The notes below the pieces were generated by a model, which was not told the DNA's origin, ran no database searches, and worked only from the letters and a program-made list of their open reading frames with translations. From the NCBI RefSeq assembly GCF_008704715.1, contig NZ_CP023689.1, positions 5,332,001-5,396,000 of the forward strand: a stretch of 64,000 nucleotides of DNA. Direction: 5' to 3'. Shown one piece after another: positions 26,504 through 34,414 of this stretch (the stretch's first letter is position 1; each line of letters opens with the position of its first letter). This stretch comes from Streptomyces chartreusis (lineage in GTDB: Bacteria > Actinomycetota > Actinomycetes > Streptomycetales > Streptomycetaceae). The translations under genes were made by a program, and so were the position numbers.

Positions 26504-27835
26504 ATGTATGACGTTTCGAAAATTTCGAACATGGGCGTGGGGCGGTTTGGCGTGCAGGGGCGTAGTCGTGGTCGTAGGCGTACGGGAGCGATGGCGGCGG
26601 TGTCCGCGCTGGGTCTGACGGCGGCCCTGGGCGGCTGCGGGCTGACCGGCGGCTCGGACGACGTGACCCTGCGGCTGGTCGCCGCGGACTACGGCGACAG
26701 CGAGTCCAACGGCTCCCAGAAGTACTGGGACAAGCTCGTCACGGCCTACGAGGCCGAGCACCCCGGCGTCACGGTCGACGTCACCGTGTACTCCTGGAAC
26801 GACGTCGACGCCAAGGTCAAGAAGATGGTCGACGCCGGGAAGGCGCCGGACATGGCCCAGATCGGCGCGTACGCCGACTACGCCGCGCAGGGCCTGCTCT
26901 ACCGGGCCGACGACCTGCTCTCCATCCCCGTGCAGGCCGACTTCGTCGCCCAGTTCGCGGACGCGGGCCGGGTGCGGGACGTGCAGTACGGCATCCCGTT
27001 CGCCTCCTCCACGCGGCTGCTCTTCTACAACAAGACGCTCTTCGAGAAGGCCGGCATCTCCGCGCCGACCACCTGGAAGGAGCTGGCCGCCGACGCCGAG
27101 GCGCTCAAGGCACAGGGCGTGAAGACGCCGTACGCGCTGCCGCTCGGTGCCGAGGAGGCGCAGGCCGAGACGATGCAGTGGCTGCTCAGCGGCGGGGGCG
27201 GCTACACCGACAGCGACCTCGGCACGTACAGCATCGACTCCTCCGAGAACGTCGCCACCCTCGACTGGCTGAAGGACAACCTGGTCGGCAAGGACCTCAC
27301 CGGCCCGGTCGCACCCGGCGAGCTCAACCGCGCCGACGCGTTCGCCGCCTTCGCGGCCGGTGACGTCGGCATGCTCAACGGCCACCCGTCCCTGATGCAG
27401 ATGGCCAAGAAGAAGGGCGTGAAGTTCGGCATGGTGCCGATGCCCGGCATCGACGGCCCGAGCAAGGTCTCCATGGGCGTGGCGGACTGGATGATGGCCT
27501 TCAAGGAGAACGGCCACGCCGAGGAGGTGGGCGACTTCCTCGACTTCGTCTACGACAAGCAGAACGTCCTGGACTTCTCCCGCGAGTACGACCTGCTGCC
27601 GGTGACGAACTCCGCGTCCACGGTGATGACCGCGGCAAAGCAGGACGCCGACCTCAAGCCCTTCCTGGAGCGGCTCCCGCTCTCCGAGCTCTACCCGGTC
27701 GGCCGCACGTCCTGGGCCGAGGTCAGCGCGGACATCAAGAAGCGCATAGGCAGCACCGTCACCTCCGGCGGCAGCCCGTCGGCGATCCTGGGCGGCCTCC
27801 AGTCGACGGCGACGCGGGCCGAGAGCGCCGAGTAG
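26504..27835 (+). CDS. ABC transporter solute-binding lipoprotein (sugar family)
   Basis: 443 residues from ATG 26504 behind GGGGGC (a later ATG at 26532 is possible). A basic n-region and a hydrophobic stretch end in the lipobox AALGGCG. The family-1 binding fold follows: LRLVAADYGD, YWDKLVTAYEAEHPGVTVDV, APDMAQIGAYADYAAQG, GIPFASSTRLLFYNKTLFEKAG, and FAAGDVGMLNGHPS. No permease or ATPase gene is adjacent, so it must use permeases encoded elsewhere. Position opposite nagK behind a dre-like operator points to an amino-sugar or chito-oligomer ligand; this is inference. Confidence 0.85.
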   Translation: MYDVSKISNMGVGRFGVQGRSRGRRRTGAMAAVSALGLTAALGGCGLTGGSDDVTLRLVAADYGDSESNGSQKYWDKLVTAYEAEHPGVTVDVTVYSWNDVDAKVKKMVDAGKAPDMAQIGAYADYAAQGLLYRADDLLSIPVQADFVAQFADAGRVRDVQYGIPFASSTRLLFYNKTLFEKAGISAPTTWKELAADAEALKAQGVKTPYALPLGAEEAQAETMQWLLSGGGGYTDSDLGTYSIDSSENVATLDWLKDNLVGKDLTGPVAPGELNRADAFAAFAAGDVGMLNGHPSLMQMAKKKGVKFGMVPMPGIDGPSKVSMGVADWMMAFKENGHAEEVGDFLDFVYDKQNVLDFSREYDLLPVTNSASTVMTAAKQDADLKPFLERLPLSELYPVGRTSWAEVSADIKKRIGSTVTSGGSPSAILGGLQSTATRAESAE

Positions 27836-27871
27836 CGGCCGTTGTCGGTGGCGGGGGTTACGGTGCGAGCC

Positions 27872-28123
27872 ATGGACCAGCACCAGGACCCGCCCGAGGC
27901 CGCCCTCGCCGACCGCGAGCGGGCCATCCTCGCTCTGGAACGCCGGGGCTTTCCGGGCCCCGGCGTCAAGGAGCGCGCGATACGCGAGGAACTGGGCCTG
28001 GCCCCCGTGCGCTACTACCAGCTGCTGAACGCCCTGCTGGACGACCCCAGGGCCCTGGCCCACGACCCCGTCACGGTGAACCGGCTGCGGCGGGTCCGGG
28101 AGGCCCGGCGGGCGGAGCGCTGA
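27872..28123 (+). CDS. DUF3263 family protein
   Basis: 83 residues from ATG 27872. The pattern LADRERAILALERRGFPGPGVKERAIREELGLAPVRYYQLLNALLDDP is the DUF3263 helix-turn-helix-like core, with the ending NRLRRVREARR. It is a small basic, probably DNA-binding, protein found throughout actinobacteria next to trehalose genes. It precedes otsB by 40 bp. Confidence 0.85.
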   Translation: MDQHQDPPEAALADRERAILALERRGFPGPGVKERAIREELGLAPVRYYQLLNALLDDPRALAHDPVTVNRLRRVREARRAER

Positions 28124-28163
28124 GCGAGGGGTGCGCGGAGCCCTCGCTGGATAGGGTCCTTGT

Positions 28164-29045
28164 ATGGCCAGTGACCAGGAAAAGGATCTGACCGACCCCG
28201 ACCGGGCCGACTCCACGGCCCCTCTGCCCACCCCCGCGACCGCGAACGGACGCGACGGGCTCGCCGCACTCCTCGCGCGGCCCGCGCGGGCACTGATCGC
28301 CCTGGACTTCGACGGGACGCTCGCCCCGATCGTGCCGGACCCGGAGCAGGCGCGGGCCCACCCCGACGCCCTGCCGGCGCTCACGGCGCTCGCCCCGAAG
28401 GTCGCCGCCGTCGCCGTGATCACCGGCCGCCCGGCCGATGTCGCCGTGCGGTACGGCGGATTCGCCGGCGTCCCCGGCCTTGAGCACCTCGTCGTGCTCG
28501 GGCACTACGGCGCCGAGCGCTGGGACGCCGTCAGCGGCGAGGTCACCGCACCCGACCCGCACCCCGGCGTCGCGGCCGTGCGGGCCGAACTGCCCGGCAT
28601 CCTCGAAGCGAACGGCGCCGCGACCGGCACCTGGACCGAGGACAAGGGACACGCCGTCGCCGTCCACACCCGCCGTGCCGCCGACCCGCAGGGCACCTTC
28701 GAGGCCCTGCGCAACCCCCTCGCCGACCTGGCGGTGCGCAACGGCCTGATCGTCGAACCCGGCCGCATGGTCCTGGAACTGCGCCCGCCCGGCATGGACA
28801 AGGGCGTCGCGCTGAGCGAGTACGTCCGCGAGCTCGGCGCCGAGTGCGTCCTGTACGCCGGCGACGACCTCGGCGACCTGCCCGCCTACGCCGCCGTCGA
28901 CAAACTCCGCTCCGACGGCACCCCCGGCCTGCTGGTGTGCAGCGGCAGCGAGGAGGTCACCGAACTGTCGGAGCGGGCGGACGTCGTGGTGGACGGCCCG
29001 GCAGGGGTCGTACGGCTGCTGCGGGCGATCGCCGCCGCCGGCTGA
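28164..29045 (+). CDS. otsB: Trehalose-6-phosphate phosphatase
   Basis: 293 residues. HAD motifs are intact: motif I LIALDFDGTLAPI with the nucleophile Asp, motif II VITGRPAD, motif III Lys in DPQGTFEA...GMDKGVAL, and motif IV YAGDDLGDLPAY. The cap insert of the OtsB subgroup (YGAERWD..SGEV, TEDKGHAVAVHTRRA) is present. It releases trehalose from trehalose-6-P made by the convergent otsA product. A 35-residue Ala/Pro-rich N-terminal tail precedes the fold. Confidence 0.9.
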   Translation: MASDQEKDLTDPDRADSTAPLPTPATANGRDGLAALLARPARALIALDFDGTLAPIVPDPEQARAHPDALPALTALAPKVAAVAVITGRPADVAVRYGGFAGVPGLEHLVVLGHYGAERWDAVSGEVTAPDPHPGVAAVRAELPGILEANGAATGTWTEDKGHAVAVHTRRAADPQGTFEALRNPLADLAVRNGLIVEPGRMVLELRPPGMDKGVALSEYVRELGAECVLYAGDDLGDLPAYAAVDKLRSDGTPGLLVCSGSEEVTELSERADVVVDGPAGVVRLLRAIAAAG

Positions 29046-29064
29046 CCCCTGGCCCCGCCTCCGC

Positions 29065-30504
29065 TCAGGCGGACGGGCCGGGCTGCTCCTCCAGTGCGTG
29101 CAGCTGGTCCAGGAACCACTGGGCGGGCGGTAGCGCGGTCGCTGCGGCCGCCAGGCGCTTCGAGCGCTCCGCCCGCTCCTCCGGCCCCACGGACAGCGCC
29201 TCGTGCAGCGCCCGTGCCGTGCCGACCACGTCGTACGGGTTGACGGTGATCGCGTCCTCGCCGAGTTCCTCGTGGGCCCCGGCCTCCCGCGACAGCACCA
29301 GCGCGCACCCCTCGTCGGAGACGAGCGGCATCTCTTTCGCGACGAGGTTCATGCCGTCCCGGATGGGATTGACCAGCGCCACGTCCGCGAGCCGGTAGGC
29401 GGCGAGCGAGCGGGCGAAGTCGTCCTTGACGTGCAGCACGACCGGCGTCCAACCCGGCGTGCCGTACTGCGAGTTGAGCTCGTCCGCCAGCCGCTGCACC
29501 TCGGCCGTGTAGTCCCGGTACACCGCCAGGTCCTGCCGCGAGGGGTAGGCGAAGGCCACGTGCACCACCCGCTCGCGCCACTCGGGGTGGTCGTCGAGGA
29601 GCTGCCGGTAGGAGAGCAGGCCGCGGACGATGTTCTTGGACAGCTCGGTCCGGTCGACCCGCACGATCGTCCTGCGGGCGGTGCCGTCCGGGGCCGAGCC
29701 GATCTCGTCGCGGAGCGCGGTCATCCGCTCCGTCACGTCCGCCCGGTGCGAGCGTTCGCGCAGGAAGTCCGCGTCCGCGCCCAGCCCGTGCACGCCGATC
29801 CGCGTGCCTCCGAGCCCGTCGGCGAACCGGGCGCAGCACGCCTCGAAGGCGTCCGCCCACCGCCGGGTGAGGAACCCCAGCCGGTCCGCGCCCAGCATCC
29901 CGCGCAACACCTGCTCGGCGATGTCGTCGGGCAGCATCCGGAAGTACTCCGGCGGCGCCCACGGCGTGTGCGAGAAGTGGCCGATCCTGAGGTCGGGGCG
30001 CAGCTCACGCAGCATCCCCGGCACCAGCGTCAGGTGATAGTCCTGCACCACCACCGCCGCCCCCGGCGCCGCCCGCCCGGCCAGCGCCTCGGCGAAGGCG
30101 CGGTTGTACGCCTCGTAGGACGCCCACTGCCGGCGGAACTCCGCGTCGAAGACCGGCTCCAGCGGCGTCTGGTAGAGCATGTGATGGACGAACCACAGCA
30201 CCGAGTTGGCGATGCCGTTGTACGCGTCCGCGTGCACGTCGGCCGGGATGTCCAGCATCAGCACGCCGTCCTCGCCGACCCCGCGCCGCACCGCCTCGCG
30301 GTCGCCGTCGGACAGCGCCGAGCACACCCACAGGGCGCCCGCGTCCGGCCCGATCGCCGACAGCCCGGAGACGACTCCGCCGCCGCCGCGCCTGGAGGTC
30401 AGCGAGCCGTCGTCGCCCACCTGGTACGAGACCGGGCCGCGGTTCGACGCGACGAGCACCTTGGCAGCACCGTGCGCACCCGGCGCATCCTGCGTGGAAG
30501 CCAT
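29065..30504 (-). CDS. otsA: Trehalose-6-phosphate synthase
   Basis: 479 residues from ATG 30504; a TTG three codons upstream is less likely. GT20 features are in order: VLVASNRGPVSYQ, the GGGGVVSGL nucleotide loop, VVVQDYHLTLVPGML, GHFSHTPWAPPEYFRMLP, RVDRTELSKNIVRGL, and NPIRDGMNLVAKEMPL with the late VLSREAGAHEEL. It transfers glucose from an NDP-glucose to glucose-6-phosphate. The stop is 19 bp from the convergent otsB stop. Confidence 0.93.
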   Translation of the reverse strand: MASTQDAPGAHGAAKVLVASNRGPVSYQVGDDGSLTSRRGGGGVVSGLSAIGPDAGALWVCSALSDGDREAVRRGVGEDGVLMLDIPADVHADAYNGIANSVLWFVHHMLYQTPLEPVFDAEFRRQWASYEAYNRAFAEALAGRAAPGAAVVVQDYHLTLVPGMLRELRPDLRIGHFSHTPWAPPEYFRMLPDDIAEQVLRGMLGADRLGFLTRRWADAFEACCARFADGLGGTRIGVHGLGADADFLRERSHRADVTERMTALRDEIGSAPDGTARRTIVRVDRTELSKNIVRGLLSYRQLLDDHPEWRERVVHVAFAYPSRQDLAVYRDYTAEVQRLADELNSQYGTPGWTPVVLHVKDDFARSLAAYRLADVALVNPIRDGMNLVAKEMPLVSDEGCALVLSREAGAHEELGEDAITVNPYDVVGTARALHEALSVGPEERAERSKRLAAAATALPPAQWFLDQLHALEEQPGPSA

Positions 30505-30599
30505 AAGCCTCAACCTAGCCCTCCCAGGAAACGCTCAAACGTGCGGTTCCGCTCAGTGGGGGGCTCTTGTCAGCCCTGTATACGGCCGGTTTCCGGCGT

Positions 30600-31583
30600 T
30601 TACGCGACCTTCCGCGTCGCGTACTCGGCGATCTCCACCATCGGCGGCCGCTCCTCGGTGTCCACGGAGTACGTACGCGGCTCGAAACCGTCCTCGCCGC
30701 GCTCGAACTGGGTCAGGGACGGGCGCACCAGGTGCCCGCGGGCGAGCCGCAGCTGCGCCGTGCGGTAGATCGCGGCGGACATCCGGCCGAGCGCCTGCCC
30801 GTCCTGGTGCCGGTGCTTGCGCACCCCCACGTCCACCTGGGCCAGCGCGTCGAGCCCCACCAGGTGCAGCGCGTCGACCAGCATGCCCAGCTCGACGCCG
30901 TACCCGACGGGGAACGGGAGCTGTTCCAGCAGGCTGCGGCGGGCCGCGTACTCGCCGCCGAGCGGCTGCACGAAGCCGGCGAGCTGCGGCCAGTGCATGT
31001 TCAGCAGCGGGCGCGCCATCAGCTCGGTGACCCGGCCGCCCTGCCCGGCCGCACCGGCGAGCGGGCGGTCGTACATCGCCTTGACCAGGTCCACGCCGGG
31101 GTCGGTGAGCAGCGGGCCGACGATCCCGGAGACGAAGTCGGAGGAGAACTCCTTCAGGTCGGCGTCGATGAAGCAGACGATGTCGCCGCCGGTCACGAGC
31201 AGGGAGCGCCACAGGACCTCGCCCTTGCCGGGCACGGCCGGGACGCGCGGCAGGATCTCGTCGCGGTGCACCACGCGGGCGCCCGCCGCGGCGGCGACCT
31301 CGGAGGTGCGGTCGGTGGAGCCGGAGTCGACGACCACGATCTCGTCGACCAGCGGGACCTGCCGGACGAGGTCATGGGCGATGATCGCGACGATCTCGCC
31401 GACCGTCTCCTCCTCGTTGAGCGCGGGCAGCACGACGGACACCGACTGGCCCGAGCGCTGTTTGGCGGCCAGGATGTGATGCAGCGGGCGGTCGGCAACG
31501 GACCAGGAGCGGCTGCTCAGCCAGCGCTCTGCTTCTTCCAGCACGGTCGGCGGCTCCTCACTGTCGGGACGTCTGTGATCCAT
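30600..31583 (-). CDS. gpgS: Glucosyl-3-phosphoglycerate synthase
   Basis: 327 residues, GT-A fold of family GT81. SVVLPALNEEETVGEIV opens the nucleotide-sugar site, CFIDADLKEFSS carries the metal-binding DAD, and PFPVGYGVELGMLVD, VRKHRHQD match GpgS. It makes glucosyl-3-phosphoglycerate from NDP-glucose and 3-phosphoglycerate, the precursor of glucosylglycerate and, in mycobacteria, methylglucose polysaccharide. It is upstream of otsA on the same strand (95-bp gap), giving a compatible-solute block. Confidence 0.9.
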   Translation of the reverse strand: MDHRRPDSEEPPTVLEEAERWLSSRSWSVADRPLHHILAAKQRSGQSVSVVLPALNEEETVGEIVAIIAHDLVRQVPLVDEIVVVDSGSTDRTSEVAAAAGARVVHRDEILPRVPAVPGKGEVLWRSLLVTGGDIVCFIDADLKEFSSDFVSGIVGPLLTDPGVDLVKAMYDRPLAGAAGQGGRVTELMARPLLNMHWPQLAGFVQPLGGEYAARRSLLEQLPFPVGYGVELGMLVDALHLVGLDALAQVDVGVRKHRHQDGQALGRMSAAIYRTAQLRLARGHLVRPSLTQFERGEDGFEPRTYSVDTEERPPMVEIAEYATRKVA

Positions 31584-31693
31584 CTCGCGGTTCGGACGGC
31601 TAGCTCAACTGTCCTGGCGTTCGGTTACAGTCTTGAACAACGCGGATGACCATCGCATGTCCGAGGTCGGCCGTCGTCCACAACCGAATACCG

Positions 31694-31845
31694 CTCATCC
31701 AGAGGGGCAGAGGGATACGGCCCGATGAAGCCCCGGCAACCCTCCAGTCGGTTCTCGTAGATCAGTGTTGATCGTTCCGCGAGGCTCCCGGCTAGGGAAG
31801 GTGCCAAATCCGTCTCACGGCGAGATGCGTCGTGAGGAAGATGAG
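31694..31845 (+). ncRNA. SAM riboswitch (S-box/SAM-I type) leader of thrC
   Basis: P1 pairs CTCATC (31694-31699) with GATGAG (31840-31845). The core carries the diagnostic GAGGGATACGGCCCGATG, AGCCCCGGCAACC and GGTGCCAAATCC segments. A P3 arm with an internal GATC hairpin lies near 31755-31785, and a clear P4 hairpin (CTCACG/CGTGAG) lies just before the closing GAAGATGAG. The P1 3' strand runs directly into the thrC ribosome site AGGAG at 31844-31848, and no terminator follows, so translational control is likely: SAM binding stabilises P1 and masks the ribosome site. Confidence 0.9.
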
Positions 31846-31865
31846 GAGAAAGGGCCTCGCCTCAC

Positions 31866-33152
31866 ATGGCTGCGCAGACTGTTGCAAGCACCACCGAATC
31901 CACCGTAGACCTCGGCCCCGCCGCGGCGCTCTCCTGCCGCGAGTGCGGTCACCGGGTACCGCTCGGCCCGGTCTTCGCGTGCGAGGAGTGTTTCGGCCCG
32001 CTGGAGATCGCCTACGACTTCTCGGCCTACGACGCCGAGGAGCTCCGCAAGCGGATCGAAGCGGGCCCCGCGAACATCTGGCGCTACGCGCCGCTCCTGC
32101 CCGTCCCGGCCAACGTCGCCGACAAGCCGAACCTCAACCCCGGCTGGACCAAGCTCGTCAAGGCCGACCACCTCGCGAACGAGCTCGGCGTCGACGCCGG
32201 CAAGCTGTTCGTCAAGGACGACTCCGGCAACCCGACGCACTCCTTCAAGGACCGTGTCGTCGCCCAGGCCCTGGAGGCCGCCCGCGCCTTCGGCTTCACC
32301 ACGCTCTCCTGCTCCTCCACCGGCAACCTGGCCGGCGCGGTGGGTGCCGCGGCCGCCCGCGCCGGCTTCCGCTCGTGCGTGTTCATCCCGCACGACCTGG
32401 AGCAGGGCAAGGTCGTGATGGCCGCGATCTACGGCGGCGAGCTCGTCGGCATCGAGGGCAACTACGACGACGTGAACCGCTTCTGCTCCGAGCTGATCGG
32501 CGACCCGGCCGGCGAGGGCTGGGGTTTCGTCAACGTCAACCTGCGGCCCTACTACGCCGAGGGCTCCAAGACCCTGGCGTACGAGATCTGCGAGCAGCTC
32601 GGCTGGCAGCTCCCGGACCAGCTGGTCGTCCCGATCGCGTCCGGCTCGCAGCTCACGAAGATCGACAAGGGGCTCCAGGAGCTGATCAAGCTCGGGCTCG
32701 TCGAGGACAAGCCGTACAAGATCTTCGGTGCGCAGGCCGAGGGCTGCTCGCCGGTGTCGACCGCGTTCAAGGCCGGCCACGACGTGGTCCGCCCGCAGAA
32801 GCCGAACACCATCGCCAAGTCGCTGGCCATCGGCAACCCGGCCGACGGGCCGTACGTCCTCGACATCGCGCGCCGCACCGGCGGGTTCGTGGAGGATGTG
32901 ACGGACGAGCAGGTCGTCGACGCGATCAAGATCCTCGCCCGGACCGAGGGCATCTTCGCGGAGACCGCCGGTGGGGTGACCGTGGGTGTGACGAAGAAGC
33001 TGATCGAGAACGGCGTCCTCGACCCCACCAGGACCACCGTCGTACTGAACACCGGCGACGGCCTCAAGACGCTGGACGCGGTGGCCGGCACCGGCCTCAC
33101 CGCCACCATCCGCCCGAACCTGGACTCCTTCCGAGAGGCTGGCCTCGCATGA
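31866..33152 (+). CDS. thrC: Threonine synthase
   Basis: 428 residues. An N-terminal zinc-ribbon-like segment (CRECGHRV...FACEECF, residues 24-43) precedes the fold-type II PLP core. Lys128 in NPTHSFKDR is the Schiff-base lysine. CSSTGNLAGAVGAAAARAG is the phosphate loop, and TAGGVTVGVTKKLIENG is conserved. It converts O-phosphohomoserine to threonine. Control by a SAM riboswitch and a four-base ATGA overlap with a sulphur-carrier-like gene are both unusual for thrC and hint at a link with methionine supply. Confidence 0.92.
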   Translation: MAAQTVASTTESTVDLGPAAALSCRECGHRVPLGPVFACEECFGPLEIAYDFSAYDAEELRKRIEAGPANIWRYAPLLPVPANVADKPNLNPGWTKLVKADHLANELGVDAGKLFVKDDSGNPTHSFKDRVVAQALEAARAFGFTTLSCSSTGNLAGAVGAAAARAGFRSCVFIPHDLEQGKVVMAAIYGGELVGIEGNYDDVNRFCSELIGDPAGEGWGFVNVNLRPYYAEGSKTLAYEICEQLGWQLPDQLVVPIASGSQLTKIDKGLQELIKLGLVEDKPYKIFGAQAEGCSPVSTAFKAGHDVVRPQKPNTIAKSLAIGNPADGPYVLDIARRTGGFVEDVTDEQVVDAIKILARTEGIFAETAGGVTVGVTKKLIENGVLDPTRTTVVLNTGDGLKTLDAVAGTGLTATIRPNLDSFREAGLA

Positions 33153-33424
33153 GCGTGACCGTTCGCATCCCGACCATCCTGCGCACCTACACCGGCGGGC
33201 AGGCCGAGGTCGCCGCCGAGGGCGGCACCCTCGCCGAGGTCATCACCGACCTGGAGAAGAACCACACCGGGATCGCCGCCCGGGTGCTCGACGACCAGGG
33301 CAAGCTGCGCCGGTTCGTCAATGTCTACGTCAACGACGACGACGTGCGTTTCGAGCAGGGCCTCGAGACGGCGACCCCGGACGGCGCGGGCGTTTCCATC
33401 ATCCCGGCCGTCGCCGGCGGCTGA
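33149..33424 (+). CDS. MoaD/ThiS-family ubiquitin-like sulphur carrier protein
   Basis: 91 residues, beta-grasp fold with the pattern VTVRIPTILRTYTGGQAEVAAEGGTLAEVI and VNVYVNDDDVRFEQGLETATPDGAGVSIIPAVAGG. It ends in the Gly-Gly that is adenylated and thiocarboxylated in MoaD, ThiS and mycobacterial CysO. Its start overlaps the thrC stop (ATGA), so it is co-translated with thrC. No MoeB-like activating enzyme, CysM or metalloprotease gene is next to it. The closest named relative is probably CysO, but the acceptor pathway is not shown by the sequence. Confidence 0.85.
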   Translation: MSVTVRIPTILRTYTGGQAEVAAEGGTLAEVITDLEKNHTGIAARVLDDQGKLRRFVNVYVNDDDVRFEQGLETATPDGAGVSIIPAVAGG

Positions 33425-33475
33425 CCGAATGACCGATCATTACCTTCGGTAACCCAGGTTACTGAGAGTTCACCG

Positions 33476-33512
33476 AATTGCCCCCTCCGTGAGAGAAGCG
33501 GAGGGGGCAATT
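33476..33512 (+). terminator. Strong terminator of the thrC operon
   Basis: Perfect 14-bp arms AATTGCCCCCTCCG (33476-33489) and CGGAGGGGGCAATT (33499-33512) with a 9-base loop, 52 bp after the carrier-protein stop. Confidence 0.85.
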
Positions 33513-33866
33513 CTGTGTGGTTGAGCGAGGTACAGTTGGGGAACGTGCCGCTGATCTCCGAGTCGGTTGCCTTGAATTTCTGCCGTAAGCCCGACAAGAA
33601 GTAGCCAAAGTGTGCGGGTTTTTTGCGGCTTTTGTTCCGTATGCCGGGTCCGACTTGACCTGAAGTCAGCGGAATTGTCCCCACATTCCCGACCGGTCGT
33701 GCCCGGATTTCTCGTCCGATTGACCTGTTGCAGACGGCAGTTGGGCAGATACATTCAGCCGCGGTCGACGCGTTCCGGCGCACGCCCCCGACCGATGGGG
33801 GGTGAGGTCTGACCCGGATCCGCGAAGTGTGGATCTGTGCAAGGGCCAGTAATAGGGGAGTTAGGC
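33513..33866 (+). other. Intergenic region and leader of the cold-shock gene
   Basis: This 354-bp stretch has no convincing gene. It is richer in A/T than its surroundings, with several TTGACC hexamers (near 33655 and 33720) that could be -35 elements, but I see no well-placed -10. A long 5' leader is usual for cold-shock genes. The ribosome site is near 33855 (TAGGGGAGTTAGGC). Confidence 0.5.
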
Positions 33867-34073
33867 ATGGCTCAGGGCACCGTCAAGTGGTTCAACGCGG
33901 AGAAGGGGTACGGCTTCATCGCGGTCGACGGTGGTGCGGATGTTTTCGTCCACTACAGCGCGATCCAGATGGACGGTTACCGCACCCTGGAAGAGGGCCA
34001 GCGGGTCGATTTCGAGATCTCGCAGGGTCAGAAGGGGCCGCAGGCGGACATGGTCCGACTGGCGACCGGCTGA
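33867..34073 (+). CDS. Cold-shock protein (CSD fold)
   Basis: 68 residues. MAQGTVKWFNAEKGYGFIAV has RNP1 (KGYGFI), and VFVHYSAIQ has RNP2. The single OB-fold and length match bacterial CspA-type RNA chaperones. It belongs to the ScoF/SC 7.0 group of Streptomyces; position beside groEL matches S. coelicolor. It is flanked by strong hairpins on both sides and so is monocistronic. Confidence 0.95.
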   Translation: MAQGTVKWFNAEKGYGFIAVDGGADVFVHYSAIQMDGYRTLEEGQRVDFEISQGQKGPQADMVRLATG

Positions 34074-34108
34074 AGCACGCGTCGACTAACAGCAGCGACG
34101 TACTTCTT

Positions 34109-34145
34109 CGAAGGGCCCGCACCTCCTCGGGGTGCGGGCCCTTCG
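34109..34145 (+). terminator. Strong terminator of the cold-shock gene
   Basis: Perfect 15-bp arms CGAAGGGCCCGCACC (34109-34123) and GGTGCGGGCCCTTCG (34131-34145), 7-base loop, 35 bp after the stop. Confidence 0.88.
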
Positions 34146-34224
34146 TCGTGTTCGCGACCTGTCCGGGACCCGTTCGCGCCCTGTTCGCCCCCGGCGGAGC
34201 GCCTCGCCCGATCCCCGAGAGCCG

Positions 34225-34269
34225 CTTGCACTCGCATGGGTCGAGTGCTAATCATTGGCGTTAGCACTC
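34225..34269. promoter_or_regulatory. CIRCE (HrcA operator) with an extra half-site and overlapping promoter
   Basis: CTTGCACTC (34225-34233), 9 bp, GAGTGCTAA (34243-34251) is the CIRCE element. After a further 9 bp comes TTAGCACTC (34261-34269), so the middle arm can pair with either side. A possible promoter overlaps: TTGCAC (34226-34231), 17-bp spacer, TAATCA (34249-34254). HrcA repression of groEL is expected. The remaining leader to the start codon at 34415 is 145 bp. Confidence 0.9.
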
Positions 34270-34414
34270 TGAAGGTGAGAGTGACAAAGAAGGACCGGGT
34301 CGGTGAGGCCCGCAGGCCAGGTGGGGCAAGGAACCACGAGGCATGTGAGCCGTCCGTCGCGGGCGCGGGCGCGGTCCGAAGGAATCACCCCCAGTCCTGG
34401 AGGGACCACTTCAC

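Noticed and set aside
25487..28423. A very long minus-strand open frame covering nagK and continuing across the solute-binding protein
   Set aside because: Only the last 945 bp encode ROK motifs. The rest is a shadow of the plus-strand binding-protein and DUF3263 genes, caused by high GC.
33612..33812. Short open frames in the cold-shock leader
   Set aside because: They have poor codon bias and no ribosome site, and fall within a leader region.
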